Shown: in pieces, positions 22,001-31,100 of the stretch
Layout: each line of letters begins with the position of its first letter
Numbering within the stretch: the first letter of the stretch is position 1
IMG/VR virus record: IMGVR_UViG_3300007276_000130
Span: 1-35,776 of that record
Direction: 5' to 3' (one strand)
DNA length: 35,776 nt
Source: a virus
The notes under the pieces: generated by a model
What the model was told of the DNA's origin: nothing
Seen by the model: only the letters and a program-made list of their open reading frames with translations
Databases searched by the model: none
Translations under genes and position numbers: made by a program

Positions 22001-24826
22001 TATGTCTTCAATTAACTGTTGGGCTTCACGCTGTGCAGTACCACGTTCTTTGCCCAGCCCGAGGAAGTTAGATACCACGCGGATAAATTCTTGCCAGACA
22101 CTAAGCGGCCTACCGTCTGGGTTGATTCGAGCTAGCTCACCTTGGAAGGTGGGGTTAGTAAAGGCTTCAGCGACAAACTCTGCTACGTTCTTAGACCCAT
22201 AAGAGTTACGTAGGTACTCTTTGCTAGCCTCATGCAGCTTTATCAGCTTCTTAGTAGTCGGGTGTGACGGGTTCTTCAGAGTGCTAATCGTTGCAGCGTG
22301 CGCCATCTCGTGCAGTAGGACATACACATCTGTGTAGTCTTTATTCAGTACGATTGTGTTGTCTGCGGTTATGAACCGTCCGTCAACCTGTTTACCGTCT
22401 ACTGTACCCAACTGGCTTGGGGGCACGGTCATTATCTTGGTGTCACCAGTGAGTTTAGCCAGACGGCCAGCTACTCGCTTGATGAACTTATCGTCTGACT
22501 TGTTAGATAGCTCTAGTAAGGCTCGACGTAGTTCGTTGTTACGTACCGCACGTTTTACAGTGTCAGGCAGTGAAGCATCCAACACCTCGGTGTAGTCTCT
22601 TGGAGGTGCGTTGAGGACTTGTTCGGATGCGACACGCATAGCGTCTGCTTTACTGAGACCTTCTTCTTTTACGAGCCTGTCTCTTTCTGCACGACGTTCA
22701 GCTAAAAGACTTTGCTTGTCGGCAGTTTTTTCCTCTGGGGCACGTAGATCTACGTCCGCCGTAGGCTCTTCTACAGTAGGTTCTGCCGGGGCGGGTGTAG
22801 GTTCCTTCGTCAAAACCTCTTTTACGGTAGCTGGTGTGGCTGCGGCAGTGGCGGACATAGCCCGCTCTGCACGGCGTTGGGCGTCCACAGTCTCTTGAGG
22901 TATGACTTGCGTATCTACATCGGCAAGCTGTTCGTTGGCTTTTATACCTTCTTCAGTAACTTTCTGTAGCTTCTTCTCAGCACGAGCCAACTTACGTTGG
23001 TTAGCCTGCGTTGGTTTTACTGTTGCAGCTTCTTCGGCTTTAGCTACTTCAGTTCGGGCTGCGTTAGCCTTGGCTACTGCCGAAGTAACCTTTCGGGCTA
23101 GTGCACCACGCTGTTTTCTCGTTCCAGAAACAGGTCGTCCAACGCCTCTTCCAGCATCTCCCACTGGTTCTCCGACAAGTGCAGCAGGTTCCACGGTATC
23201 CGCACGTCTTGTAGGGACTCCCACGCCTCGTAGATCAGCTTCATCGCCTGTTCTACTTCTTGCTGCGACAGGTTCTCTTTTGCGCGGGGTAGGTAGATCA
23301 CGTTGCTCACTAGGTACTCCTTCTAGCAATCGGGTAACGCCACGTCGAACCTTTTGAGATTTTAGACGGTTAGCTTCGTTAGTTAGCTCAACCCGGACTT
23401 CTGGGTCATCTAAGTCTTTACCTATAACACGTCTGCGTATAGCAGCATTCGGCGCAAACCCAGCGGTAGTGAGGTCTTCTTCTGTGACAGGACGCGATTC
23501 GGGTGTTGGTTCTGCTTCTGGCGCTACTGCGGCTCCTTCTGCTACAGCAAGTTCAGTCGGAAATAGGTCAGGCTGTTCTCGTTGAGCAATCTCAGCACGT
23601 TCTCTACCTGTCCGCGCTTCGTCAGATACTGGCTCTTCAGTGATCTGTTGTTCTCTATCACGTAAGTTGGTTCGGTCTAAGGCTTCTTGTCTACCTAACA
23701 CATCGCCTTCAGGCGTTACAGCTAACGTCTCACCAGCAATAGTTTCACCTTCTGGTGCAGGTAGACCTCGCAACTGTGGCCCAACACGTTCTGGCTCTAG
23801 CCCCGGCAGTGATATTTGGTCAGGGCTTACTTCGGCTGTACGTTCTTCCTCAAACAGCCTGTCTCGTTCTTCCTGATCTATGTCGTCTATGACTTCATCT
23901 ATCTCAGGAGTACGCTCCTCTGCGTCGTCAAACAGTTCAAGTTGCCCTTCGGCTTCAGCTTCTTCAACAGCATCACCAATGGTCTTACCGGCTCTGCGTG
24001 GGGCGAACAGGTCAACAAGACCCTGTAAAATAGCACCGGCTCCAGCGCCTAATGCAGCTTCTTCTGCGGTACCGCCAAACGTCTCAGCAGCAGCGTTGTA
24101 TTCTTGCTCGTTAAGATTTTGCAGTATGTTGGATGCAGCTTCCTGTGCACCCTCAAACCCACCTGTCACACCCGCGCTGTAGATACGTTCGCCAATGGTT
24201 TCGACCTTCTCAGGCGGTATCTTGTCAACTAGCTTGTTTAGCGTAGGTAGATCAGCGAACTTAACTACTTTTGCAACGGGGAGTATGTCTAGCAAACCGA
24301 TTACTGTGCCCCGTACGGTGGCTTCACCACGTTTTTGCTCTGTAGTATCAGCGGCACGAGCACGCTCACTCGCCTCACCAGCACCGGCAGCACCGGCAGC
24401 TAACGCACCAAGACCCAAAGCCGCAGCACCGGGGGCACCAGCTATACCAGCGGCAACAGGTATAGAAGCAAGGCCAGCAACGGAACCAAGCGCGGAGCTT
24501 AGTTTGTAGGTAATAGATTCTGAGTCACCGCCTTCGGGACGGAAAGACTCCGCAATAGACTGAATACGCTCGCGTGCAGCTAGTTCGCTTTCTTCTTCCA
24601 GTGGCGCAGCGAGACCGAGTGCAGCCATCTCACCTACACCGACAACACCCGCACCGAATCCAGAGGTAATGTCCTCGAATATGCCGGTTTCTCGTGGTGC
24701 GCTGGTAGGGAGAGGGGTAGTACGCCCTACTAAAACACCCCTTAGCGCGTCTACAGCTTCTGTATCCCCAGCAGCTAGAGCGTTGCGGTACGCCCGATAA
24801 ACTTTCTCTCTTGGTACTACTGGCAT
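19037..24826 (-). CDS. Giant polyvalent-type virion protein with HEMAH metallopeptidase motif (1929 aa)
   Basis: Order of parts: helical start (YRAYRNALAAGDTEAVDALRG); Ala/Gly-rich, membrane-like segments about residues 100-155; an acidic, Pro-rich linker to about 780; a gluzincin-type motif HEMAH (839-843) with E883/E887 in EFVAEAF as third-ligand candidates; a long helical region; hydrophobic segments (FMWTIGFNASSALVNLSQIP and on; HLSALFFAGVQGLPLYGAVS); and a basic C terminus. This resembles phage large polyvalent or internal virion proteins that are packed in the head and injected with the DNA. The peptidase could act on head proteins or the host envelope. ATG at 24826 has only a weak ribosome binding site. 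Another gene is nested at 23098-23310. Confidence 0.88.
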   Translation of the reverse strand: MPVVPREKVYRAYRNALAAGDTEAVDALRGVLVGRTTPLPTSAPRETGIFEDITSGFGAGVVGVGEMAALGLAAPLEEESELAARERIQSIAESFRPEGGDSESITYKLSSALGSVAGLASIPVAAGIAGAPGAAALGLGALAAGAAGAGEASERARAADTTEQKRGEATVRGTVIGLLDILPVAKVVKFADLPTLNKLVDKIPPEKVETIGERIYSAGVTGGFEGAQEAASNILQNLNEQEYNAAAETFGGTAEEAALGAGAGAILQGLVDLFAPRRAGKTIGDAVEEAEAEGQLELFDDAEERTPEIDEVIDDIDQEERDRLFEEERTAEVSPDQISLPGLEPERVGPQLRGLPAPEGETIAGETLAVTPEGDVLGRQEALDRTNLRDREQQITEEPVSDEARTGRERAEIAQREQPDLFPTELAVAEGAAVAPEAEPTPESRPVTEEDLTTAGFAPNAAIRRRVIGKDLDDPEVRVELTNEANRLKSQKVRRGVTRLLEGVPSEQRDLPTPRKREPVAARSRTGDEADLRGVGVPTRRADTVEPAALVGEPVGDAGRGVGRPVSGTRKQRGALARKVTSAVAKANAARTEVAKAEEAATVKPTQANQRKLARAEKKLQKVTEEGIKANEQLADVDTQVIPQETVDAQRRAERAMSATAAATPATVKEVLTKEPTPAPAEPTVEEPTADVDLRAPEEKTADKQSLLAERRAERDRLVKEEGLSKADAMRVASEQVLNAPPRDYTEVLDASLPDTVKRAVRNNELRRALLELSNKSDDKFIKRVAGRLAKLTGDTKIMTVPPSQLGTVDGKQVDGRFITADNTIVLNKDYTDVYVLLHEMAHAATISTLKNPSHPTTKKLIKLHEASKEYLRNSYGSKNVAEFVAEAFTNPTFQGELARINPDGRPLSVWQEFIRVVSNFLGLGKERGTAQREAQQLIEDILAPAAKHRGAPLLASMTDPAGVRRVEEGLKDALPKGPIERAKERIVGEYGALTAGQKNTGLKRKILGLLPNNAVEVELERAGVVGVNKVFAAIENQRGGLTTAEQAVRNNLQPIREWAAKQSGETIKAWNNLIYDSTVDQVDPELTPQQAQKRYGNQPVDGTKQLKIDRYKELRAVYNSKMVGAEGRKNYAALRKLYKDQYDQLNDTLQNRIDGLPIAEQAKTNLKNGLYAKMLEATKLEPYFPLTRTGTYFLSVKNPKEGADSAVFAYENAAERFRAAEAYEAEGYGVSTFSPSDKASYEDAPSGSFVSSILGIMKVNKVDPEVQEQITRLFIEYLPESSFAKSLLRRKGTEGYDVDAVEAARTKAFDLARQVERIKNSRLIDNAVQEMLEANPKMADANSPEIEEVKDRARFAVNPPLDSFAKNANRMAFMWTIGFNASSALVNLSQIPLFAYPMLAGKYGFGATRTALSGATKLFMGSPMNKDIATLVGDARTPRSVREALRKGDLNAAREALKDKALPSLDNYYTFSRDKDGRVTYEVRKDLDLDAAQTKELKDLLPLMELASRRGQLNSSFIADTLSTSQAGRKMSKMDAVTNASALMFHEAEVMNRQVTMVAAYKLALKKFDGDKKKAAEEAVRETQLINGGATLETGPRYARESLGRIALMYKAYGIQMYYTMFKSGRQAIENFFPGNDAKSRELRNEALKQLAGVHLSALFFAGVQGLPLYGAVSMLIDMFREDYEEDTDTMLRQYLDSEVLFKGALSEITGVDVSQRVKLTDLLFEADRFNSDPSPEEEIAHLFGGPAWSIYSRGRDGIDKLREGEIERGIEDLMPGAVRNAYKAVIRYPRDEGILTRRGDPIYDDLTAGDLATQLLGFPPVDYTRQADETSTAKRLDIAASAKRRDLLRRYYVAKRFGDREGMRDARRSMREFNKSSAVRRDRQKRITGDTIDRSIRGHETRSAEMHNGTTLSPYMKRTVDSGEGFL
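23098..23310 (-). CDS. Nested gene in an alternative frame of the giant virion gene (70 aa)
   Basis: GTG at 23310 is preceded on the - strand by AGAAGGAG, six bases before the start, which is the best ribosome binding site in the - strand half. The product begins MSNVIYLPRAKENLSQQ, is acidic and amphipathic-helical (LSENQWEMLEEALDDLFLER) and reads as real protein. Over the same bases the host gene encodes a low-complexity linker (about residues 506-577, RKREPVAARSRTGDEADLRG and on). The codon phase differs by one. So this looks like overprinting, or a small gene kept inside a lengthened one. No family name is known to me. Confidence 0.78.
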   Translation of the reverse strand: MSNVIYLPRAKENLSQQEVEQAMKLIYEAWESLQDVRIPWNLLHLSENQWEMLEEALDDLFLERENSVVH

Positions 24827-24832
24827 ACGGAC

Positions 24833-26608
24833 TTACTGTGCATACCTATCTACAAGGGCTGTTAAATCAGGATTCACGTCTATGCCGCTTGGAGTTTCGT
24901 TACCACTACCACTTATTGCACCTATACGCCTCTGAAGGAACTCTTCAAAGTCGTTTATGTTCCCTTTTTCTAGCATTTGATGGAATTGAACAGTCATGGT
25001 TTCAAGCCTTTTTATAGCAGCAGTAACCTCCTCCGGACTATCGGCCATATCAAACCCAGCATCGCCCATAATCTCTTTCTCCATTTCCCTCTTCCCCTGC
25101 AAGAACTCAACCGCTAGCTGCGTGTAAGCCAGTTCTTTATCCTCTGCTCGTTCCGCTGCGGCACGGCGGTCTTCCATCTGGCTCAAGAACAGTTCGAGCT
25201 TAGTCTTAGCTCCCTGTATGTCGGCATCAAACTTACGATCACCTTCAGCAATAGCCATCTTCACGTCATCCGCTGCGGCACTTTGAACTGCGGCAACAGC
25301 GGCTCGCTGGTCTTTACCCAGAAGCTCAACGGCATCCTGACCCGATTGGATCTGAGAACCTGCTATATCCAGATCAAGCTGAATTTTCTCATTTTCAATA
25401 CCAAACTGATCCGTCAAGTTTTTACGTGCAGCGGCTTCTTGCTGGGTACGCTGATTAAATACGCCTGCGCCGAATCCAGCTAGGGTAGTGCTACCTCGAC
25501 CCGCAGCACCCAGAAGACCCGCTGTAAGGCGCTCTCTACGTAACTTATCAGGGTCTGTTTGTTGCGCTTGTAGGTCTTGCATACGCTGTAGTTGAGACTC
25601 TTTCGGCCCTAACTTACCTTCTTCTCTACCGATAGCGGCTTCAAGAATACCCTTGGTACGGGCTTCAGCGGCTTCTCTAGCTTCTTCACGAGTCCCTTCG
25701 GGTTTGACGCCCATCTCACTCATAAGAGTTCGCGCTATATCCTGACGCTCCGTGCCTACAACAGTAGGTGGAGGTGTAGGTGGAGCTAACCCTAGAGCTT
25801 CAAGACCTTGCCCTTTCGTAGCATCGGGTTCAACTTTGGGGAGTTGGGGAGCTAGTACACCCATACCGCCCATATCAGGTATTGTGCGTTCAGTAGGTGC
25901 CGCAGATGGCTCTGTTTTTGGGGGGCCACCTAACGCTGCTGTAGGGTCGTACTCTTTTGCAAACTGACGTTGCGCTCGACGCGATTCGGCTCCGGGCGCT
26001 TTACCCGCTAACGCTTGTGTTCTAGCAGCAGATTTGGCTTCTTGCGCTCTGACTTTGAGGATGTCTTCTTTAGCCATCTCCCTGTTTCTGGGGTTATCTA
26101 ATTGGTTGAACCGAGCAAGATACTCCCTAATCTCTTCCTCAGATACCGCAGATATTGGCCCTTTACTGCCTTCTTGGAATGCAACAATACCGCCACCAGC
26201 CATCATAGCGGGCTTTTGTGGGGCGTTTGCGGGGGGTCTTTGTGGGCCACCTATAGAGGGTAAACCTTGCTTGGCAGTGCGCTGTACGTTCTGCTGCGCT
26301 CTTTTGTTGATCTGCCCTAGCGTACCGGCAGTGCGCTGTGCAACGTCGCCTAGCTTTCGGCCTTGCTCTTGCTTAATCATGCCAAGCACTTCTTGCTCAC
26401 GCTGCTGTGCAATCGTGGCAGGGTTCTGCTGCATCTGCATCTGCATGTTACGGGCAGCGGCTTCTTTCTCTGTTTTAAGCTGCTGTAGCGCAAGAAGGTC
26501 AACTAATTGCTGACTCTTTTGGTACTGCTGCTGTAGTGCCTGTGGGTTGCCTTGGTACGCTTCTTTCTTACGCTGTACCTGCTCGCCCAAACCTCGTGAA
26601 TTAAGCAT
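24833..26608 (-). CDS. Gln-rich coiled-coil virion-type protein (591 aa)
   Basis: ATG at 26608 overlaps the previous stop by one base, and the stop is six bases before the start of the 1929-aa gene. Residues 1-110 are Gln-rich helix (QALQQQYQKSQQLVDLLALQ and on). A GGGIVAFQEG motif (138-147), often seen in marine phage virion proteins, follows. Residues about 150-320 are Pro-rich and acidic. The rest is a long charged helix with Ala-rich segments. It has no enzyme motif and probably is an internal or tail-associated structural protein. Confidence 0.75.
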   Translation of the reverse strand: MLNSRGLGEQVQRKKEAYQGNPQALQQQYQKSQQLVDLLALQQLKTEKEAAARNMQMQMQQNPATIAQQREQEVLGMIKQEQGRKLGDVAQRTAGTLGQINKRAQQNVQRTAKQGLPSIGGPQRPPANAPQKPAMMAGGGIVAFQEGSKGPISAVSEEEIREYLARFNQLDNPRNREMAKEDILKVRAQEAKSAARTQALAGKAPGAESRRAQRQFAKEYDPTAALGGPPKTEPSAAPTERTIPDMGGMGVLAPQLPKVEPDATKGQGLEALGLAPPTPPPTVVGTERQDIARTLMSEMGVKPEGTREEAREAAEARTKGILEAAIGREEGKLGPKESQLQRMQDLQAQQTDPDKLRRERLTAGLLGAAGRGSTTLAGFGAGVFNQRTQQEAAARKNLTDQFGIENEKIQLDLDIAGSQIQSGQDAVELLGKDQRAAVAAVQSAAADDVKMAIAEGDRKFDADIQGAKTKLELFLSQMEDRRAAAERAEDKELAYTQLAVEFLQGKREMEKEIMGDAGFDMADSPEEVTAAIKRLETMTVQFHQMLEKGNINDFEEFLQRRIGAISGSGNETPSGIDVNPDLTALVDRYAQ

Positions 26609-27516
26609 TAAGAGACTCCTGTACCTTGTAGTACACCGTCTACGTACGTGTTTCCTTGAGCATCTGTGAATGCTCCTGTGTTGGGTATTATGGGTGGAGT
26701 TCCACCACCGCCGCCACCGCCGCCACCGCCACCACCAAACAGATTAAGAAGTTCACTGACACCCCCCGCACTGCCCAGCATGGTAGATAGTGTACTGGGC
26801 TGAGAGTAACTGTAGGTTTGCGCTGCAATCGGCAATCCTTGTAGCAGCGACTGCTGGAACTGAACCTGCTTATAAGGGTAATCACGTTCTTCACGGAACT
26901 GCGCGTAGTCTTGCGCTATGCCTTCTTGTTCAATAGCACGTTGTTCAGCCCCGCCAACACGTTGAGCACCTAGCGCCTCTAATCCATACCCTCTATCACG
27001 AGCGAACTGCTCCCGACCTTGTTGATACGCTTGCGAGTAACCTGTTCCACGGATATTTGCTAAGTTCTCTAGTAGCGCACGGTTACCCTCTGCTTCTACT
27101 AAACCTAAACGAGATCCGCCGAAAGCTCCGGCCTGCTGCATCCTAGCAGCGTTAGCCAACCGCACACGATCCGCTTCACGCTGTGCCGCCTGTAGCTGAG
27201 GCTGAAGAGCTGCTTCTGTATAAGGGTTCATATACTGTTGAGCAGTAGCAGCATCAAATGTAGCGGGGGTGGTGGGTACAGCTAGGCTAGCTAGTCCTGT
27301 AAACGCCTGTTGCTGTACGTCAGATGCTCCAGCAGACAACGGCCCCATGTAGGACTGGTAAGGTTGTTCCGAAAGAGCTTGCCCTCTACCCAGCATTTCT
27401 GTGACATAGGGGCCAGCAAACTCCGCAAGTGCACCTGATCTACCTACTTCTTGACCTACATTCGGATCTGCGGGAACAGTTACATCACCACCAGTGTTAT
27501 ATTTATACATAGTCAT
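26608..27516 (-). CDS. Virion-type protein with AGAFGGSR motif and poly-Gly run (302 aa)
   Basis: ATG at 27516 follows an AAAGG box. The central region has YMNPYTE (95-101) and AGAFGGSRLGLVEAEGNRAL (from 129), a combination found in virion proteins of environmental phages. Long helices surround it. Near the C terminus twelve Gly codons in a row (26701-26736) join a last strand-rich piece, NTGAFTDAQGNTYVDGVLQG. Probably a neck, tail or internal structural protein; the exact position in the particle is unknown. Confidence 0.75.
   Translation of the reverse strand: MTMYKYNTGGDVTVPADPNVGQEVGRSGALAEFAGPYVTEMLGRGQALSEQPYQSYMGPLSAGASDVQQQAFTGLASLAVPTTPATFDAATAQQYMNPYTEAALQPQLQAAQREADRVRLANAARMQQAGAFGGSRLGLVEAEGNRALLENLANIRGTGYSQAYQQGREQFARDRGYGLEALGAQRVGGAEQRAIEQEGIAQDYAQFREERDYPYKQVQFQQSLLQGLPIAAQTYSYSQPSTLSTMLGSAGGVSELLNLFGGGGGGGGGGGGTPPIIPNTGAFTDAQGNTYVDGVLQGTGVS
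26701..26736 (-). repeat. Poly-glycine codon run
   Basis: Twelve consecutive Gly codons, using GGT, GGC and GGA in a mixed order. The run acts as a flexible linker in the 302-aa protein. Mixed codons argue against very recent single-codon slippage. Confidence 0.8.
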
Positions 27517-27521
27517 TACCT

Positions 27522-28190
27522 TTATGCAGGTAGCATCTTCTGAGGTTTGATTTGCCTACCCTGTTTCGGGTTACCCGTGCGTTCTTTACGTACTCTGGTC
27601 ATCATTTGGTGTAGCTGATTTGCACCGGCATCGGAGTTACCGTTACCTAGATGGCTCACCACATCCGCAGGTATGACAAACTCCCCATCGCTAAGGCGTG
27701 CTTCTTGTCTACCATCAATAGTAGCTGGAATCTTATCAGCCATACCATCCGTAATACCACCTAAGTAGTACCCTTTGTTCATGCCAATAGCACCGCCAGC
27801 AGCCATTCCAGCTAGCCCTTGCGCTTGTGTTTGGGCTTTTTGCCGTGCTTGCTCTACTGTCATAGACTGACGTTCAGGACGGTCAGCGTACTGAACATCA
27901 CTGAAGTATCTTCTACCAGCAGATCCGGGCCTACGGTTAGGGTCTGCCTGCATAGGTACGCGCTCTCGCACGGCCTCATACTCTGGAATGCTTCCTTGGT
28001 AGCCAACTACAGGCGTTTTAGTGTCCATGATTCCAGTCTTAGTGGCTAAAGCTCCAAGCCCTGCGGTTCCAATAAGACTACCAACATCAGAACGAAAAAA
28101 ATCACCAACGCCCCCTAAAAACGTGTTTTCATTTCCAGTATCGGTAAAAGCACCGGACACGCCAGATGTAAGATCAGTCCACCAGCTCAT
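27522..28190 (-). CDS. Virion-type protein with SDGEFVIPADVV motif (222 aa)
   Basis: ATG at 28190 shares a base with the stop of the giant protein (TAATG). The N-terminal 50 residues are Gly-rich and weakly hydrophobic. The conserved core is YYLGGITDGMADKIPATIDG, then ARLSDGEFVIPADVVSHLG (about 141-182), and the end KQGRQIKPQKMLPA. This core is widespread in virion gene clusters of environmental phages, where its role is not defined. The context among structural genes supports a particle component. Confidence 0.78.
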   Translation of the reverse strand: MSWWTDLTSGVSGAFTDTGNENTFLGGVGDFFRSDVGSLIGTAGLGALATKTGIMDTKTPVVGYQGSIPEYEAVRERVPMQADPNRRPGSAGRRYFSDVQYADRPERQSMTVEQARQKAQTQAQGLAGMAAGGAIGMNKGYYLGGITDGMADKIPATIDGRQEARLSDGEFVIPADVVSHLGNGNSDAGANQLHQMMTRVRKERTGNPKQGRQIKPQKMLPA

Positions 28191-31100
28191 TAGCTTTCTC
28201 CAATAATCCGTAATAGTTCGTCGTTTGCATCAATTATACCTCCACGTTTACGTCCAAACGGCAGTCTAGGCCGTGTAGTCGGTTGAACTGGCCCTCGTTC
28301 GATTGTGCCGTACGGTGTAGGGAACATAGACGCTCTTTGTTGCGGCCCGAATATACTACCAAAATCATACAGATAGTCGATCTGTGCCAAGGGAGATTGA
28401 TCTACTGTAACTTGTTGTCCTGTTATGTCTGCGGCACCCATGATCTGGCCTAACAGATCCCTACGGCGAGCCTGCTCCCCTTCTTGTGCGATTTGAGTCT
28501 GTATTGCCTGCTGCGACTGCATTTGCTGCTGCATCTGCTGCTGTTGCTGTAGCTCTTGCTGCTGTTGCAGTTCCTGTTGCGTCTGAATCTGTTGCTGTTG
28601 TTGCTGCTCCATCTGACGCTGTAGCGCTTGTTGCGTCTGCTGCTGTGCGGCGTATAGGCCCGTAGGAGCGAACATACTGTCAAGGTCAAACAGTACATCT
28701 TGCCCTGTTCTAGCTTGTTGCAGGAGGTCTAGGTCAGCTTGGTCTACTACACCGTCACCTGTTACGTCATAGGCTAGCTGTTCTTGTGTGTACGTAGCAG
28801 GGTCGTTGATCGCTTCTTGCTGTGCGATAAGGTCAGCAACAAAGTCAATATCCGCATCAGTCACCTCAGAAGCAGGCTTACCTACAAGCTCCGCTACCGC
28901 TTCAATTTCGGCAGTCAGTGCACCCTCAGCGCCGCTAATTGCACGCAACAAATCAGCTTCAGTTTCACCGATTGCAGCGCGTAGGGACTCTTCAGACTCT
29001 CCGATACGTGTAAGTAAAGTTTCTTCGGTAACGCCAAGCTCGCTAGCAAGGTCGGATATAGAGGTACGCAGTGCCGTATCTCTGTCGGCACCTGCTTGTT
29101 CAGCTTCGTCAATCTTCGTCAGAAGGGTACGTGTTGTGGCGTCAACATCCCCAGACACATCTTCGATAGCTTTAGCTAATGCTTCATCCCGAGAAAGCCC
29201 TGCTGCCTCGTACTCAGCCATCTTGTCGAGGACGTTTGTTTCAAGGCCAGCTACTTCTCCAGATAGGCTTGTCTGTAAATCAGCTAACTCGCCCTTGAAG
29301 TCTTCTCGTACAGAAAGCTCAGAGTCCGCTATGGCATCTAGTAAGGTTTCTTTTGTTGTACCTAGATCACTAGCAAGCTCGTCAACAGTCTTGGCTAGTG
29401 CTTCATCACGGGACATCCCCGCTGCTTCGTATTCTGCTACTTTATTAAGTAGGGTCGTCTCAAGGTTAGCTACATCCCCAGACACGTCTTCGATAGCTTT
29501 AGTTAGTGCTTCATCACGAGACAACCCTGCTGCTTCGTATTCCGCTATCTTATCAAGGAGGTTTGTTTCAAGGCTGGCTACGTCACCAGATACATCCGCA
29601 ACAGCTCTGGATAGTGCTTCATCACGCGACAACCCTGCTGCTTCGTATTCAGCTACTTTGTTAAGTAGATTTGTCTCAAGGCCAGCTACGTCTCCAGATA
29701 CATCTTCGATAGCTAAAGCTAATGCCTCATCACGGGAAAGCCCCGCTGCTTCGTATTCGGCTATCTTCTCAAGAAGGTTTGTTTCGAGGTTAGCTACATC
29801 CCCAGATAAGCTCGCCTGTAAGTTAGCTAACTCGGTTCCAAAATCTTCTCGTATGGCAAGTTCAGAACCCGCTATCCTGTCTAACAGGCTCTGCTCTGTT
29901 GTACCTAACTCTGCGGATACATCTGCAACGGACTGCGATAGTGCCTCATCCCGAGAAAGTCCCGCCGCCTCGTACCCCGCTATCTTCTCAAGAAGGTTTG
30001 CTTCAAGGTTAGCTACGTCTCCAGCTAGACTTGCCTGTAAATTGTCTATCTCATCCTTGAACTCTTCCCGTATGGCAGTGTCGGAATTCGCTATTCTGTC
30101 TAACAGGTTCTGCTCTGTTGTACCTAGTTCTCCAGATACATCTGCAATAGACCGCGCTAACGCTTCATCGCGGGAAAGTCCTGCACCCTCATACTCGGCC
30201 ATCTTCTCAAGGAGGCTTGTCTCAAGGTTAGATACATCTTCAGATAGAGTTGTTCGTAAGGCAGATAACTCGTTTGTGAAGTCTTCCCGTATGGCGAGAT
30301 CAGAGTCCGTTATCCTATCTAGCAGGTTCTGTTCTGTTGTACCTAACTCTCCAGATACATCTTCGATGGCCTTAGCTAGTGCTTCATCACGAGAGAGTCC
30401 TGCGTTCTCATACTCAGCCATCTTTCCAAGGAGGTTCGCCTCGATGTTGGACATACCTTCGGATAGGTCTGCCTGCAAACTTTCTAGTTCACCCTTGAAG
30501 TCTTCTCGTATGGCAAGATCGGAGTCCGTTATTCTGTCTAACAGGTTTTGCTCTGTTGTACCTAGTTCTCCAGATACGTCCTCAATAGCTTTGGCTAACG
30601 CTTCATCACGAGACAGCCCTGCGTTCTCGTACTCGGCCATTTTCCCAAGGAGGTTCGCCTCAAGGTTGGACATTTCCTCAGATAGATTTGTCTTTAGGGT
30701 AGTCAACTCATTTCTGAAGTCTTCCCGTACGGCAAGTGCAGAGTCCTCTACAACGTCTAACAGGTTTTGCTCTGTTGTGCCTAGCTCTCCCGACACAGCT
30801 TCGATAGCTTGGGCCAGTGCTTCGTCCCGAGAGAGTCCTGCTGCTTCGTATTCAGCTACTCTATCAAGGATGCTTGCCTCAAGATTCGACATATCTCCGA
30901 GTAAACTTGCCTTTAGGCCCGTCAGCTCACCCTTGAAGTCTTCTCGTATAGCAAGTTCGGAATTTGCTATGGTGATTAACAGGTTTTCTTTTGTTGTACC
31001 GAGATCACCGGCAAGGTCGTCAATAGCCTGCGATAATGCCTCATCCCGAGAAAGCCCTGCATTTTCATACTCATTTACTTTATCGAGTATGTTTGCCTCA

